Source of the DNA: Flavobacterium hibisci
GTDB taxonomy: Bacteria > Bacteroidota > Bacteroidia > Flavobacteriales > Flavobacteriaceae
Assembly: GCF_020026925.1 (NCBI RefSeq)
Contig: NZ_JAIQDW010000021.1
Coordinates: forward strand, 1 to 64,000
Reading direction: 5' to 3'
Length of the DNA: 64,000 bases
The first letter of the stretch is position 1, and every line of letters starts with the position of its first letter. Of the stretch, positions 43,557 through 51,213 are shown in pieces. The translations under genes were made by a program, and so were the position numbers. The notes under the pieces were generated by a model. It saw only the letters and a program-made list of their open reading frames with translations, was not told the origin of the DNA and ran no database searches.

Positions 43557-44045
43557 CATCAAATAATTATACTATTAATTTAAAAACTAAAGTATAAAAA
43601 AGATTTTAAATTACCTTGACCTTTATATTGCAAAAGAGAATGAAAAGCTAATTAGTTTTTAGTGTGAAACAATTGAATAAATAATGACACAATAATAATT
43701 GAAGATTTAATTGTTTTTGAGAACAAAAGTCAAAAATAAATAAGTCATATAATCAAAATCATTTTATCAGTTTTCGATTGAATAGTAGTAATACACGCAA
43801 AAAGATTTTATTCTCAAATTATCCTCATTTTCTACTTTTTCAATAGTTTTCCTTAATGAAACACTCTTAAAACGGCATCTAATTTCATTTTCACAAATAA
43901 GAGAAAAGATGAAAATTATTACAACCTTATTTTTTTCTTACAAAATTTACGATATAGCAATAATTAAACCTATTTATATTTCATATTCGCAGTTAATCAA
44001 GAAACATTAAAAAATAATAACCATTTAAGCCAAAACACCAAGAAT
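43557..44045 (+). pseudogene. Decayed first cassette of the small secreted-protein array
   Basis: About 490 bases with no gene. The first 50 resemble the leader and first codons of the following cassettes: AATTTAAAAACTAAAGT, then ATA AAA AAG ATT TTA at 43594-43608, where the others have ATG AAA AAN AT(A/C) TTA. The putative start is ATA, the frame soon drifts, and neither the rest of the gene nor the terminator is recognisable. The remainder is AT-rich. A 34-codon open frame at about 43909 is not convincing. Confidence 0.45.
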
Positions 44046-44144
44046 AATTCAAATTTTAACATATAACGGTTTCGTAAATGAGAATATAGCATATAAATCA
44101 GAAAACACAGTTGTGCATTCTGCTACTCTCTTGAAGTAATTTAG
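44046..44144 (+). promoter_or_regulatory. Cassette promoter B
   Basis: Conserved block to 44091, invariant 45-nt gap, core TAATTTAG (44137-44144), then 39 nt to the ATG at 44184. Confidence 0.65.
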
Positions 44145-44183
44145 CAGTATAGAAATCAGAACAATAATTTAAAATTATATATC

Positions 44184-44588
44184 ATGAAAAAGATAGTTAA
44201 ATTAAGTGTAGTAGCAGCATTACTTTTCGCAGGAACAAGTACTTATGCAATTGATGGTAAAGATTACGTTCTTCATGTAATTAAAGAAAACGGTAAAGAA
44301 ATTACTTTTGGATTAAACAATACTACAAAAGCATACTTATCAATTTATGATGCAAATGGGAATTTGATCTATTCTGAAAAAGCTTCCGGAAAACACGGAA
44401 TCTTAAGAACTTTCAGCTTTGAAGAATTTCCGGAAGGAACTTATTTCTTAGAAATAGAAGATAATGTAAAAATAACAAAACACGAAATTACGATTACTAA
44501 TAATACTACAGTATTATCAGCAAAAGCAATTTCTTCAGTATATAAAGCAGGATTTTCTGCAGAAAATACAAGCGTAGCAGTACGCTAG
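44184..44588 (+). CDS. Small secreted array protein 1
   Basis: 134 aa with signal peptide LSVVAALLFAGTSTYA. The mature domain of about 110 aa is a single beta-sandwich: FGLNNTTKAYLSIYDANGNL, then FSFEEFPEGTYFLEIEDNV and a closing HEITITNN strand, ending in SVAVR. It resembles DUF3244 and the fold of T9SS sorting domains, although it stands alone. Four other copies follow. Each copy has nearly the same promoter and terminator, so whole cassettes were duplicated. Function unknown; likely periplasmic or surface, expressed together. Confidence 0.75.
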   Translation: MKKIVKLSVVAALLFAGTSTYAIDGKDYVLHVIKENGKEITFGLNNTTKAYLSIYDANGNLIYSEKASGKHGILRTFSFEEFPEGTYFLEIEDNVKITKHEITITNNTTVLSAKAISSVYKAGFSAENTSVAVR

Positions 44589-44593
44589 AAAAG

Positions 44594-44616
44594 TTTATAC
44601 TTTCATAAAGTATAAA
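44594..44616 (+). other. Conserved hairpin after array gene 1
   Basis: TTTATACTTT (44594-44603) pairs with AAAGTATAAA (44607-44616), 3-nt loop. Related sequence follows genes 2 and 4, suggesting a conserved 3' untranslated element between stop codon and terminator. Confidence 0.5.
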
Positions 44617-44661
44617 AATGAGGTTAGATAGTTAGTAAAGTTTAAAACTTAACGGTTTTTG

Positions 44662-44697
44662 AAACAGCTCTTGGTGGTTCTTGAGCTGTTTTTTTTG
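44662..44697 (+). terminator. Terminator of array gene 1
   Basis: AAACAGCTC (44662-44670) with GAGCTGTTT (44683-44691), 12-nt loop, then a T-run. It is nearly identical to those after genes 2 and 4. Confidence 0.85.
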
Positions 44698-44802
44698 TTT
44701 AATAATTAGATAGGGATATCCAGAAGCAAATCATTTTACAGCCCTGTAATTGCTTTTTAAAATTTTTTAAATAAACATCAAATTAACATTATCGATGTAA
44801 AT

Positions 44803-44901
44803 AATTTAAATTTTAACCTATAACGGTTTCGTAAATGAGAATACAGCACATATATCAGAAAATACAGTTGTGCACTTTAATACATTGTTGGAGTAATTTA
44901 G
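44803..44901 (+). promoter_or_regulatory. Cassette promoter C
   Basis: Conserved block to 44848, 45-nt gap, core TAATTTAG (44894-44901), 39 nt to the ATG at 44941. Confidence 0.65.
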
Positions 44902-44940
44902 CAGTATAAAATCAGAACAATAATTTAAAAAATATAAGTC

Positions 44941-45345
44941 ATGAAAAACATCTTAAAATTAAGCTTAGTAGTAGCGGTACTTTTCTCAGGAATAAGTAGT
45001 TATGCAATTGATGGAAATGATTACATCCTTCATGTTATCAAAGAAAATGGTAATGAAATCACCTTTGGATTAAACAGGGTAACTGAAGCAAAATTAGTAA
45101 TCTATGACCAGGACGGAACTGTACTTTATTCTGAAAATGCTTCAGGTAAAGATGGAATCTTAAAAAGAATGACCTTTGAAGGTTTTCCAGAAGGAACTTA
45201 TATCTTAAAAATAGAAGATAGTGTAAAAACAACAAAACATGAAATAATTGTTTCTTATAATAAAGTAGCTTTATCATCAAAAGCCATTTCAACAGTTTAC
45301 AAAGACAATTCTTCTGTTAAAAATACAAGCGTAGCAGTACGCTAA
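44941..45345 (+). CDS. Small secreted array protein 2
   Basis: 134 aa, signal peptide LSLVVAVLFSGISSYA. Same domain as array protein 1 (FGLNRVTEAKLVIYDQDGTV, FEGFPEGTYILKIEDSV, HEIIVSYNK, ending NTSVAVR). It differs in several core positions, such as TVLYSENASGKDGILKRM for NLIYSEKASGKHGILRTF, so the copies have diverged rather than being recent identical duplicates. Its cassette lies 757 bp after the first, measured start to start. Confidence 0.75.
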   Translation: MKNILKLSLVVAVLFSGISSYAIDGNDYILHVIKENGNEITFGLNRVTEAKLVIYDQDGTVLYSENASGKDGILKRMTFEGFPEGTYILKIEDSVKTTKHEIIVSYNKVALSSKAISTVYKDNSSVKNTSVAVR

Positions 45346-45419
45346 AAAAGTTTATACTTTTCATAGAGTATAAAAATGAGGTTAGATAGTTAGTAAAGTT
45401 TAAAACTTAACGGTTTTTG

Positions 45420-45455
45420 AAACAGCTCTTGGTGGTTCTTGAGCTGTTTTTTTTT
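45420..45455 (+). terminator. Terminator of array gene 2
   Basis: AAACAGCTC (45420-45428) pairs with GAGCTGTTT (45441-45449), followed by T's. Confidence 0.85.
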
Positions 45456-45562
45456 ATTTCTTTTTTTCAGTGATAATTCAAAGAAATAGACTGATTTTAG
45501 CACCTGTACCTCATTCCAAAATATTATTAAATAATCATCAAATTAACATTAACGCAATAAAT

Positions 45563-45661
45563 AATTTATATTTTAACCTATAACGGTTTCGTAAATGAGA
45601 ATACAGCATATATATCAGAAAACACAGCAATACATTTAATTGATTTGTTGAAGTAATTTAG
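45563..45661 (+). promoter_or_regulatory. Cassette promoter D
   Basis: Conserved block to 45608, 45-nt gap with its own sequence, core TAATTTAG (45654-45661), 39 nt to the ATG at 45701. Confidence 0.65.
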
Positions 45662-45700
45662 CAGTATAAAATTAGAACAATAATTTAAAAAAATAAGGCC

Positions 45701-46105
45701 ATGAAAAAGACATTAAAATTAAGTGTAATCGCAGCAGTACTTTTTTCAGGAATCAGTACATATGCAATTGACGGAAGTGAAGGTGGAACTCTTCACGTAA
45801 TTAAAGGAAATGGTAATAAAGTTACTTTTGGATTAAATAATATCACAAAAGCAAACTTATCTATTTATGACGATGAGGGAAATCTTATCTATTCTGAAAG
45901 AGCTTCAGGTAAAGAAGGCATATTAAAAACTTTCAGCTTCGAGGAATTCCCTTCAGGAACCTATTTTCTAAAAGTTGAAGACAACGTAAAAACTACAACG
46001 CACGAAATTATCATTAAAGGCAATATTGCCGTATTATCACCAAAACCGGTTTCATCAGTTTACAAAACAGGATCTTCTGCCAAAAGCAATGTAGCAGCTA
46101 AATAA
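45701..46105 (+). CDS. Small secreted array protein 3
   Basis: 134 aa, signal peptide LSVIAAVLFSGISTYA, same stand-alone beta domain (FGLNNITKANLSIYDDEGNL, FSFEEFPSGTYFLKVEDNV, HEIIIKGN). The C-terminal tail differs from the others (SSAKSNVAAK instead of NTSVAVR), and its terminator is also of a different sequence, so the 3' end of this cassette was exchanged or drifted. The promoter keeps the invariant spacing. Confidence 0.75.
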   Translation: MKKTLKLSVIAAVLFSGISTYAIDGSEGGTLHVIKGNGNKVTFGLNNITKANLSIYDDEGNLIYSERASGKEGILKTFSFEEFPSGTYFLKVEDNVKTTTHEIIIKGNIAVLSPKPVSSVYKTGSSAKSNVAAK

Positions 46106-46124
46106 TTAAAACCTAATAGTTTTA

Positions 46125-46155
46125 AAAAACAGCTCCGGACGGGCTGTTTTTTTTT
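46125..46155 (+). terminator. Terminator of array gene 3
   Basis: AAAACAGC near 46126 pairs with GCTGTTTT (46143-46150), short GC-rich loop, followed by T's. It is distinct in the loop from the other cassettes. Confidence 0.8.
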
Positions 46156-46306
46156 GTTCTCTATTTCAAATAAAGCTATCTGCAACCATTCTTAATTTAT
46201 GAAGAAAATTACGATACATCGATAATACAATTGCTGTATAACAGATATTTTAAATATGATCAAAACATTAAAAAAAAGTAACCAAATTAACATTAAGAGC
46301 AATAAT

Positions 46307-46405
46307 AATTCAAATTTTAACCTATAACGGTTTCGTAAATGAGAATATAGCACATATATAAGAAAATACAGTTGTGCATTTTACTGATATGTTGAAGTAA
46401 TTTAG
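46307..46405 (+). promoter_or_regulatory. Cassette promoter E
   Basis: Conserved block to 46352, 45-nt gap, core TAATTTAG (46398-46405), 39 nt to the ATG at 46445. Confidence 0.65.
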
Positions 46406-46444
46406 CAGTATAAAATTCGAACAAACAATTTAAAAAATATAATC

Positions 46445-46852
46445 ATGAAAAATATCTTAAAATTAAGTTTAGTAGCAGCCTTACTTTTTGTGGGTATCAA
46501 TACTTATGCAATTGGCGGTAATGATGATTTTGCCCTTTACGTAATTAAAGGAAATGGTAAAGAAGTGACTTTTGGATTAAACAACGTTACAAAAGCGAAT
46601 TTATCTATTTATGACCAGGACGGAAACCTGATTTATTCTGAAAAAGCTACAGGTAAAAACGGAATCTTAAAAACTTTCAGCTTTGAAGAATTTCCTGAAG
46701 GAACTTATTTTTTAGAAGTTGAAGATGGTGTAAAAACAATAAAACATGAAATTACGATTAGAGATAATGCAACTGTATTATCAGCAAAAGCACTTTCAAC
46801 AGTTTACAAAGAGAAATCTTCTGATAAAAATACAAGCGTAGCAATACGATAA
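46445..46852 (+). CDS. Small secreted array protein 4
   Basis: 135 aa, signal peptide LSLVAALLFVGINTYA, same domain (FGLNNVTKANLSIYDQDGNL, FSFEEFPEGTYFLEVEDGV, HEITIRDN, end NTSVAIR). One extra residue near the mature N-terminus (GGNDDFALYVIKG) distinguishes it. The 3' region with small hairpin and terminator again matches genes 1 and 2. Confidence 0.75.
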   Translation: MKNILKLSLVAALLFVGINTYAIGGNDDFALYVIKGNGKEVTFGLNNVTKANLSIYDQDGNLIYSEKATGKNGILKTFSFEEFPEGTYFLEVEDGVKTIKHEITIRDNATVLSAKALSTVYKEKSSDKNTSVAIR

Positions 46853-46924
46853 AAAGTTTATGCTTTCATATAAGTATAAAAATGAGGTTAGATAGTTAGT
46901 AAAGTTTAAAACTTAACGGTTTTT

Positions 46925-46962
46925 AAAACAGCTCCTGGTGGTTCTCGAGCTGTTTTTTTTAT
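46925..46962 (+). terminator. Terminator of array gene 4
   Basis: AAAACAGCTC (46925-46934) with GAGCTGTTTT (46947-46956), then T's. Confidence 0.85.
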
Positions 46963-47165
46963 TTAAGATTTTACTTTCGAAACCAAAAAAGCCAAGACCA
47001 TTTAACAAAACAATACCTATAACACCTAAAGTATTAAATGTTAAAACATTAGAAAAAATTTAAAAAAATAAAACCAAAAGCTCAAAAAAATCGTAAGTAT
47101 AGCAAGAAAACACAGAAATACTTTTAAATCAACAACTTAGTGTTAATAAAAATTAAATAAAAAAT

Positions 47166-47195
47166 TTTGATATAAGAGAACTATTTGTAGTTTTG
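47166..47195 (+). promoter_or_regulatory. Standard Bacteroidota promoter of array gene 5
   Basis: TTTG (47166-47169), 18-nt spacer, TAGTTTTG (47188-47195): a full match to the TTTG / TAnnTTTG consensus. The conserved cassette block is absent, so this copy is controlled differently from copies 1-4. The 200 bases upstream of it (from 46963) show nothing else. Confidence 0.75.
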
Positions 47196-47241
47196 TCAAT
47201 ACCACGAAAAAGAAAATTAAGATTAAAAATTAAAAAAAAAG

Positions 47242-47628
47242 ATGAAACAAATTTTAAGACTGAGCTTGGTTGTAGCTGTATTTTTAACAACATTAAGTAC
47301 GTATGCAGGTAATGAAAAAGGAGATTATATCTTGTATATAAAAACCGGAAATGGAAAAGTAGTGAGCTTTACATTAAACGCTGACGAAACATCAAATTTT
47401 TCCATCCTTGACGAAAAACAAAATTTACTTTACACGGGAGAATTTTCTGCCAACGAATTAGAAGTTTCAAAAACCTTAAGCCTTGAAACTTATCCTGCCG
47501 GGACTTATTATTTAAAAGTTTTAGAAAACAACAAAGTGGTAAATCATAAAATTACGGTTTCTGCAAAAAAATCAAAAGCAATTGCGTTAGACCAATCAGT
47601 AAACGAAAGTCCTGCCTTTCGTCGTTAA
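47242..47628 (+). CDS. Small secreted array protein 5 (divergent copy)
   Basis: 128 aa, signal peptide LSLVVAVFLTTLSTYA. Same overall domain but more distant: YIKTGNGKVVSFTLNADETS, FSILDEKQNLLYTG, LSLETYPAGTYYLKVLEN, HKITVSAKK. The shared G-TY-LKV and SI-D-NLLY landmarks show common ancestry with copies 1-4. It uses a standard promoter rather than the block promoter, so it may be the older, housekeeping member from which the cassettes derived. Confidence 0.75.
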   Translation: MKQILRLSLVVAVFLTTLSTYAGNEKGDYILYIKTGNGKVVSFTLNADETSNFSILDEKQNLLYTGEFSANELEVSKTLSLETYPAGTYYLKVLENNKVVNHKITVSAKKSKAIALDQSVNESPAFRR

Positions 47629-47647
47629 TTTTATTTTGCCCCTGTAG

Positions 47648-47677
47648 AAAACAGCCCATCCCCAAGGGCTGTTTTTT
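47648..47677. terminator. Bidirectional terminator
   Basis: Perfect 10-bp stem AAAACAGCCC (47648-47657) with GGGCTGTTTT (47666-47675), 8-nt loop, T-run. It serves array gene 5 and abuts the convergent minus-strand gene. Confidence 0.85.
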
Positions 47678-48120
47678 TATTCTGTTTTTTTTAAACAAGA
47701 TCCAATTTTTACCAATTTCCAAAAAAGATCAGTTTCTGATGTAATCGCTACTTTTCGGGATTCTTTATAAAAAGAACAATGTGCAAAAGCATAAACATAA
47801 TCCAAAAGTTCTACAGCTGTGAAGTTTTGCCTGAATTCTGAACGTAATTCGCTGCTGTTGGCAAAACAAACATTTCCCGCTTCTTTTTCACCCGAAAACA
47901 GCAAACCTAAACGATCTGAGAATAACTTTACTATTTTGTTATTTAGTATAACCGATTCAACTGATTCCTCAAAAAAATCTGCAATAGTAAAATAACTTCC
48001 GTTGATATCCTGCAAAATTTTTGAAACAATATTTTCTAAATCAATGTGATCCGAAAGCTGAGGAATATTCTCCTCTGCGCTTAAAGCCTTAATTTTATTG
48101 CAATATTCATGGATATTCAT
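47677..48120 (-). CDS. Small protein like the C-terminus of type ISP restriction enzymes
   Basis: 147 aa from ATG 48120 (NIHEYCNKIKALSAEENIPQ); a longer start adds a hydrophobic 22-residue stretch that looks like translated leader. The C-terminal part (FTAVELLDYVYAFAHCSFYK ... TDLFWKLVKIGSCLKK) recalls the LLDYIYAVLHSP..Y and FWKLV segments near the end of type ISP restriction-modification enzymes. The rest of such an enzyme is absent. It may be a captured or free-standing module, and its job is unknown. It is downstream of the XRE regulator gene on the same strand, beyond a terminator. Confidence 0.5.
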   Translation of the reverse strand: MNIHEYCNKIKALSAEENIPQLSDHIDLENIVSKILQDINGSYFTIADFFEESVESVILNNKIVKLFSDRLGLLFSGEKEAGNVCFANSSELRSEFRQNFTAVELLDYVYAFAHCSFYKESRKVAITSETDLFWKLVKIGSCLKKTE

Positions 48121-48193
48121 AACGATGCTATTTGAATATAAAACTATGTTATTAATAAAGAAAGTTAATGTATCGCTTAAATACATAAAATTG

Positions 48194-48220
48194 AAAAGAC
48201 AGCTTTTGGGCTGTCTTTTT
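48194..48220 (-). terminator. Terminator of the XRE gene
   Basis: Perfect 10-bp stem AAAAGACAGC (48194-48203) with GCTGTCTTTT (48210-48219), 6-nt loop; T/A runs on both sides, so it could act in both directions. Confidence 0.8.
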
Positions 48221-48242
48221 ATATATAAACTTTTTAAAAATA

Positions 48243-48650
48243 TTATCTACCTTTAAGTAATTTCTCTAAATATTCAATTTTATCTTTTTCCGCCTGAAGC
48301 AAACGTTCGTAAAGGTTTTTATTTTCTTCTACAGTTTCCATTAACTTATCTAACGGATTGAAAGTACACGTATTATAATGATTAAAATTATTGTCTGAAT
48401 CATTGAAAGTATTAAAATAATTAATCACACCTTCTTCAGAAAAATTCTTAATGGCTTCAACCGTTACGCCAAGGGCTTTTGCCACTTCGATAAGCCTTTG
48501 TTCATCAATGGTTTCACTGTTTTCTAAAGCCGAAACCGCTTGTTGGTTTGTTCCTAAAGCTTGTGCCAAAGCTTCCTGTTTCATGTCACGAAGTTCACGA
48601 ATGCGGCTTATTTTTCGCCCTATATGATTTGGTTTTGTAAGTGTGCTCAT
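48243..48650 (-). CDS. XRE-family transcriptional regulator with C-terminal coiled coil
   Basis: 135 aa. Residues about 9-70 are a Cro/CI-type helix-turn-helix (ISRIRELRDMKQEALAQALG, NQQAVSALENSETIDEQRLI, AKALGVTVEAI). A linker rich in Asn/Phe (NYFNTFNDSDNNFNHYN) leads to a coiled coil (LMETVEENKNLYERLLQAEK...YLEKLLKG) that probably dimerises it. This layout is common in Bacteroidota for small regulators. A dyad with GCCGTA/TACGGC arms lies 58 bp upstream and could be its operator. Confidence 0.88.
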   Translation of the reverse strand: MSTLTKPNHIGRKISRIRELRDMKQEALAQALGTNQQAVSALENSETIDEQRLIEVAKALGVTVEAIKNFSEEGVINYFNTFNDSDNNFNHYNTCTFNPLDKLMETVEENKNLYERLLQAEKDKIEYLEKLLKGR

Positions 48651-48707
48651 AATTCAAAGATAACAATTAAGTTCAATAACCCGAAAAATGTAAAAAACAT
48701 ATTTGTC

Positions 48708-48722
48708 GCCGTACCATACGGC
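48708..48722. promoter_or_regulatory. Candidate operator dyad
   Basis: GCCGTA (48708-48713) and TACGGC (48717-48722) form a perfect inverted repeat with 3-nt centre in the divergent region between the XRE regulator and the 111-aa gene. ACCGT recurs near 48744. It stands out as GC-rich in AT-rich DNA. Confidence 0.45.
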
Positions 48723-48849
48723 AAAAAATGATTTGATACCGTGTAATCTATTTCTTTCTTGCGGTGTGTAACAAAAATACAGTTTTTCTGATAATAACAA
48801 ATTCTAAAAGTCTAAATTCTAAAACGATTCACACTCAAAAACCAACGAA

Positions 48850-49185
48850 ATGGAAACCACTGAAATTAGAAATTTAGAAGTTCTCAAAAAATTAGCCTCC
48901 CGGTCTTTTCAAACACTAAAACCGGCTGCTGACAACTCAAAAGCCTACATTGCTCAAATTAAGGTTTCTAATTATGTCGAACTCGGCGGCTTAATTACCG
49001 ACCTGATAAAATTATGCATTTTGGCACTGGATCCGGAAATACCTAAAATTGCTGATAAAAACAATGAACCTGTTAATGTGGGACTTATTTTAGAAACCGT
49101 ACTTCAACTGTTTCCCTTGGAGGAAATGGAGTTTTTGAGTGATGTTGGGGAGGTTGTTGGTAAAGATCGAGTTCTTCAAAAATAA
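48850..49185 (+). CDS. Hypothetical 111-aa protein
   Basis: 111 aa, cytosolic, mostly helical, opening with TTEIRNLEVLKKLASRSFQT and containing NYVELGGLITDLIKLCILAL, a probable amphipathic or weakly hydrophobic helix pair. No family recognised. It is transcribed divergently from the XRE gene and could be its target through the shared 199-bp region. Confidence 0.5.
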   Translation: METTEIRNLEVLKKLASRSFQTLKPAADNSKAYIAQIKVSNYVELGGLITDLIKLCILALDPEIPKIADKNNEPVNVGLILETVLQLFPLEEMEFLSDVGEVVGKDRVLQK

Positions 49186-49196
49186 CCACAATATTA

Positions 49197-49295
49197 TCAT
49201 TTCGACGGAGGAGAAATCTTCACGAGAAATTCTACAAAGATGGGCGACATTCTGTACGGAGCTACTTACGCAGATTTCTCCTTACGTCGAAATGA
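49197..49295. repeat. Dispersed palindromic repeat of Flavobacterium type
   Basis: Two arms of 23-24 bases (49197-49219 and 49272-49295; both contain CATTTCGACG or CGTCGAAATG and GGAGAAATCT or AGATTTCTCC) form an imperfect inverted repeat around a 52-base centre. I have seen this TCATTTCGAC...GGAGAAATCT unit often between genes of Flavobacterium, where it behaves like a REP- or MITE-like element. No coding capacity. Confidence 0.7.
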
Positions 49296-49366
49296 CAAAT
49301 TGGAGAGGATAAACTTGTGTTCATGATTGGCTTGCTTGCGTTAGCATAAGTTTTATCTAAGCTAAT

Positions 49367-51073
49367 TTAACTGGAAACATATTTTCTAAATGCTTTCACC
49401 ATTTGAAAAATCATTACACCTAAAAATATTCGATGCAGTAAATCAAAAAAATAAATCCAACCATTACTAACATTATCTCCATAAGTAACCTTCATTTGTC
49501 TAATTGGATTAAAAAGTTGCCAAAGAACATTTAACTCCGATAAAAAGGCTTGCCATGTATTTTTAAGATCTTCAGGACAAAATGCAAATTCGTACGAAAT
49601 CTTATCAGAGAGGTATGGAACTAGTATTATATAAAGAAAAAAAGTAACAACAAATACAATTTTTACTGGTTTTTCCCAATTAAGACCATAATCATTTGCC
49701 TGACTTACAGACATTATAATTCTATCTGCCCAATCGTACTTTACTGAATTCTTCTGTTCATCTCTAAAAGCAGACAACTCTTTTGCCTGAAAAACCAAAC
49801 TATCGATCTGATTTCCATTATTCTTTAAAGCATGTTTAATTTGACGATAAATTTCTCTTTTGGCTTTAAATTGTTGTTCCTTGGTTTGATTCCCATCTCC
49901 AATTTCCAAAACCTTATCTTCAAACCAGATGTTACTTGTTGGTTTAATCTTATCCAAAGTTATATTATCAACTCTAATTTTAATAAAAGTATTAAACGCA
50001 AATTCATTAAATTTTGTAGAGCCTAAATCACAATCTATTAAATTAAAAGTAGAATCGCCATAACCTATACATTTGTCAAAACTTATATCGCTATAATTAG
50101 TAAAATCATTGATAACAAAAAATCTAAAAGACATTCTCTTAAATAGCAATTTAAGATTTTGATTGATACCTGTTATATATGTTTTATCTACTTTCCAACC
50201 TTCAAATTTTAAAACACCCTTTAATTCTGGACTAATTATTATATCTAGTTTATCTAATTCTTCACTAAGCCCTCTAAATTCAAAACCTTCGACAAAATTT
50301 GTACTAGATATATAAATTTCTTTAAGATAAGTTTTTAATCCTTGCTTTGATAAATCTCTATTTTCTAATTCACCTTTTTTATGAAAAAAATCACGATAAA
50401 TCGTCATTTTTTTTATTCTGCTACTTTCAACATTAAATCTACCTTTAAATATATTTTCATTTGAAGATAAACTAAATTTACACTCAACATTCCAAAACGT
50501 AATCAAATCATTAAATTCATTATTCATTAAAGAAACATCACCCATTAAAGATTCAACTCTTACCGATTTATTAAAAACAGAATGAGACAAATTTAATCCA
50601 AAATGAGAATTACTAATATCTAAATATGAAACGATAGATTTTCCAATTCTAAATCCTCCATTATTAACGAATGTTTTATATGTTGAAATTTTTTCTACAA
50701 CGCAATCACCCAATATATTTACACTCCTATCAAAATAACAATCTTGTTCAAAAGATATTAAGCTTGATTTACAATTTTTAAAAGAAACACTAGAATTACT
50801 ACTATTTTCTTGAATACTGTAATTAGTTGACTTTACATTGTGAAAAACAATACCCTTCTTAAACTCACAATTTTCAAATGAAAGTCCCGAGTTAATTTCC
50901 GCATTTACAATAATAACTCTCTCATTGAAAATTATATTTGTAAACTCCCTGTAGTTCCAATTTATGATTGTATTATCAATATTTACTTCAAATATTATTA
51001 CATAGTTATTCCTAAGAGTATCATTCTGTAAAAACAAATAAAATTCTGTTTCTGTAATAATTGTTGCTGACAT
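49367..51073 (-). CDS. Beta-helix membrane protein (pentapeptide-like) of unknown role
   Basis: 568 aa from ATG 51073; a TTG two codons upstream is possible but weaker. Residues about 30-400 are rung-like short strands (LSFENCEFKKGIVFHNVKST, SVSFKNCKSSLISF, DISNSHFGLNLSHSVFNKSV), suggesting a right-handed beta-helix or loose pentapeptide-repeat solenoid. A helical linker (QQFKAKREIYRQIKHALKNN) then leads to two membrane helices (VFVVTFFLYIILVPYLSD and IFLGVMIFQMVKAF). Similar solenoid-plus-helix proteins occur in bacterial defence and ion-channel families, but the assignment is open. It is very AT-rich and lies next to a dispersed repeat, so it may be acquired. Confidence 0.65.
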   Translation of the reverse strand: MSATIITETEFYLFLQNDTLRNNYVIIFEVNIDNTIINWNYREFTNIIFNERVIIVNAEINSGLSFENCEFKKGIVFHNVKSTNYSIQENSSNSSVSFKNCKSSLISFEQDCYFDRSVNILGDCVVEKISTYKTFVNNGGFRIGKSIVSYLDISNSHFGLNLSHSVFNKSVRVESLMGDVSLMNNEFNDLITFWNVECKFSLSSNENIFKGRFNVESSRIKKMTIYRDFFHKKGELENRDLSKQGLKTYLKEIYISSTNFVEGFEFRGLSEELDKLDIIISPELKGVLKFEGWKVDKTYITGINQNLKLLFKRMSFRFFVINDFTNYSDISFDKCIGYGDSTFNLIDCDLGSTKFNEFAFNTFIKIRVDNITLDKIKPTSNIWFEDKVLEIGDGNQTKEQQFKAKREIYRQIKHALKNNGNQIDSLVFQAKELSAFRDEQKNSVKYDWADRIIMSVSQANDYGLNWEKPVKIVFVVTFFLYIILVPYLSDKISYEFAFCPEDLKNTWQAFLSELNVLWQLFNPIRQMKVTYGDNVSNGWIYFFDLLHRIFLGVMIFQMVKAFRKYVSS

Positions 51074-51213
51074 TTTCAATCTTATTAATTATTTGAGCTA
51101 ATATATTAAAACTAGTACTACAAAGTTGAGTAAATCCGTAAATAGAAAAATTAAATCAAAAAACCTCCCATTCGCATGAGAGGTTTTCCATAAATCTATA
51201 AAAAACAAAATCA

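Noticed and set aside
43909..44010. 34-codon open frame before cassette promoter B
   Set aside because: AT-rich, no ribosome site or relatives visible; probably chance within the decayed cassette.
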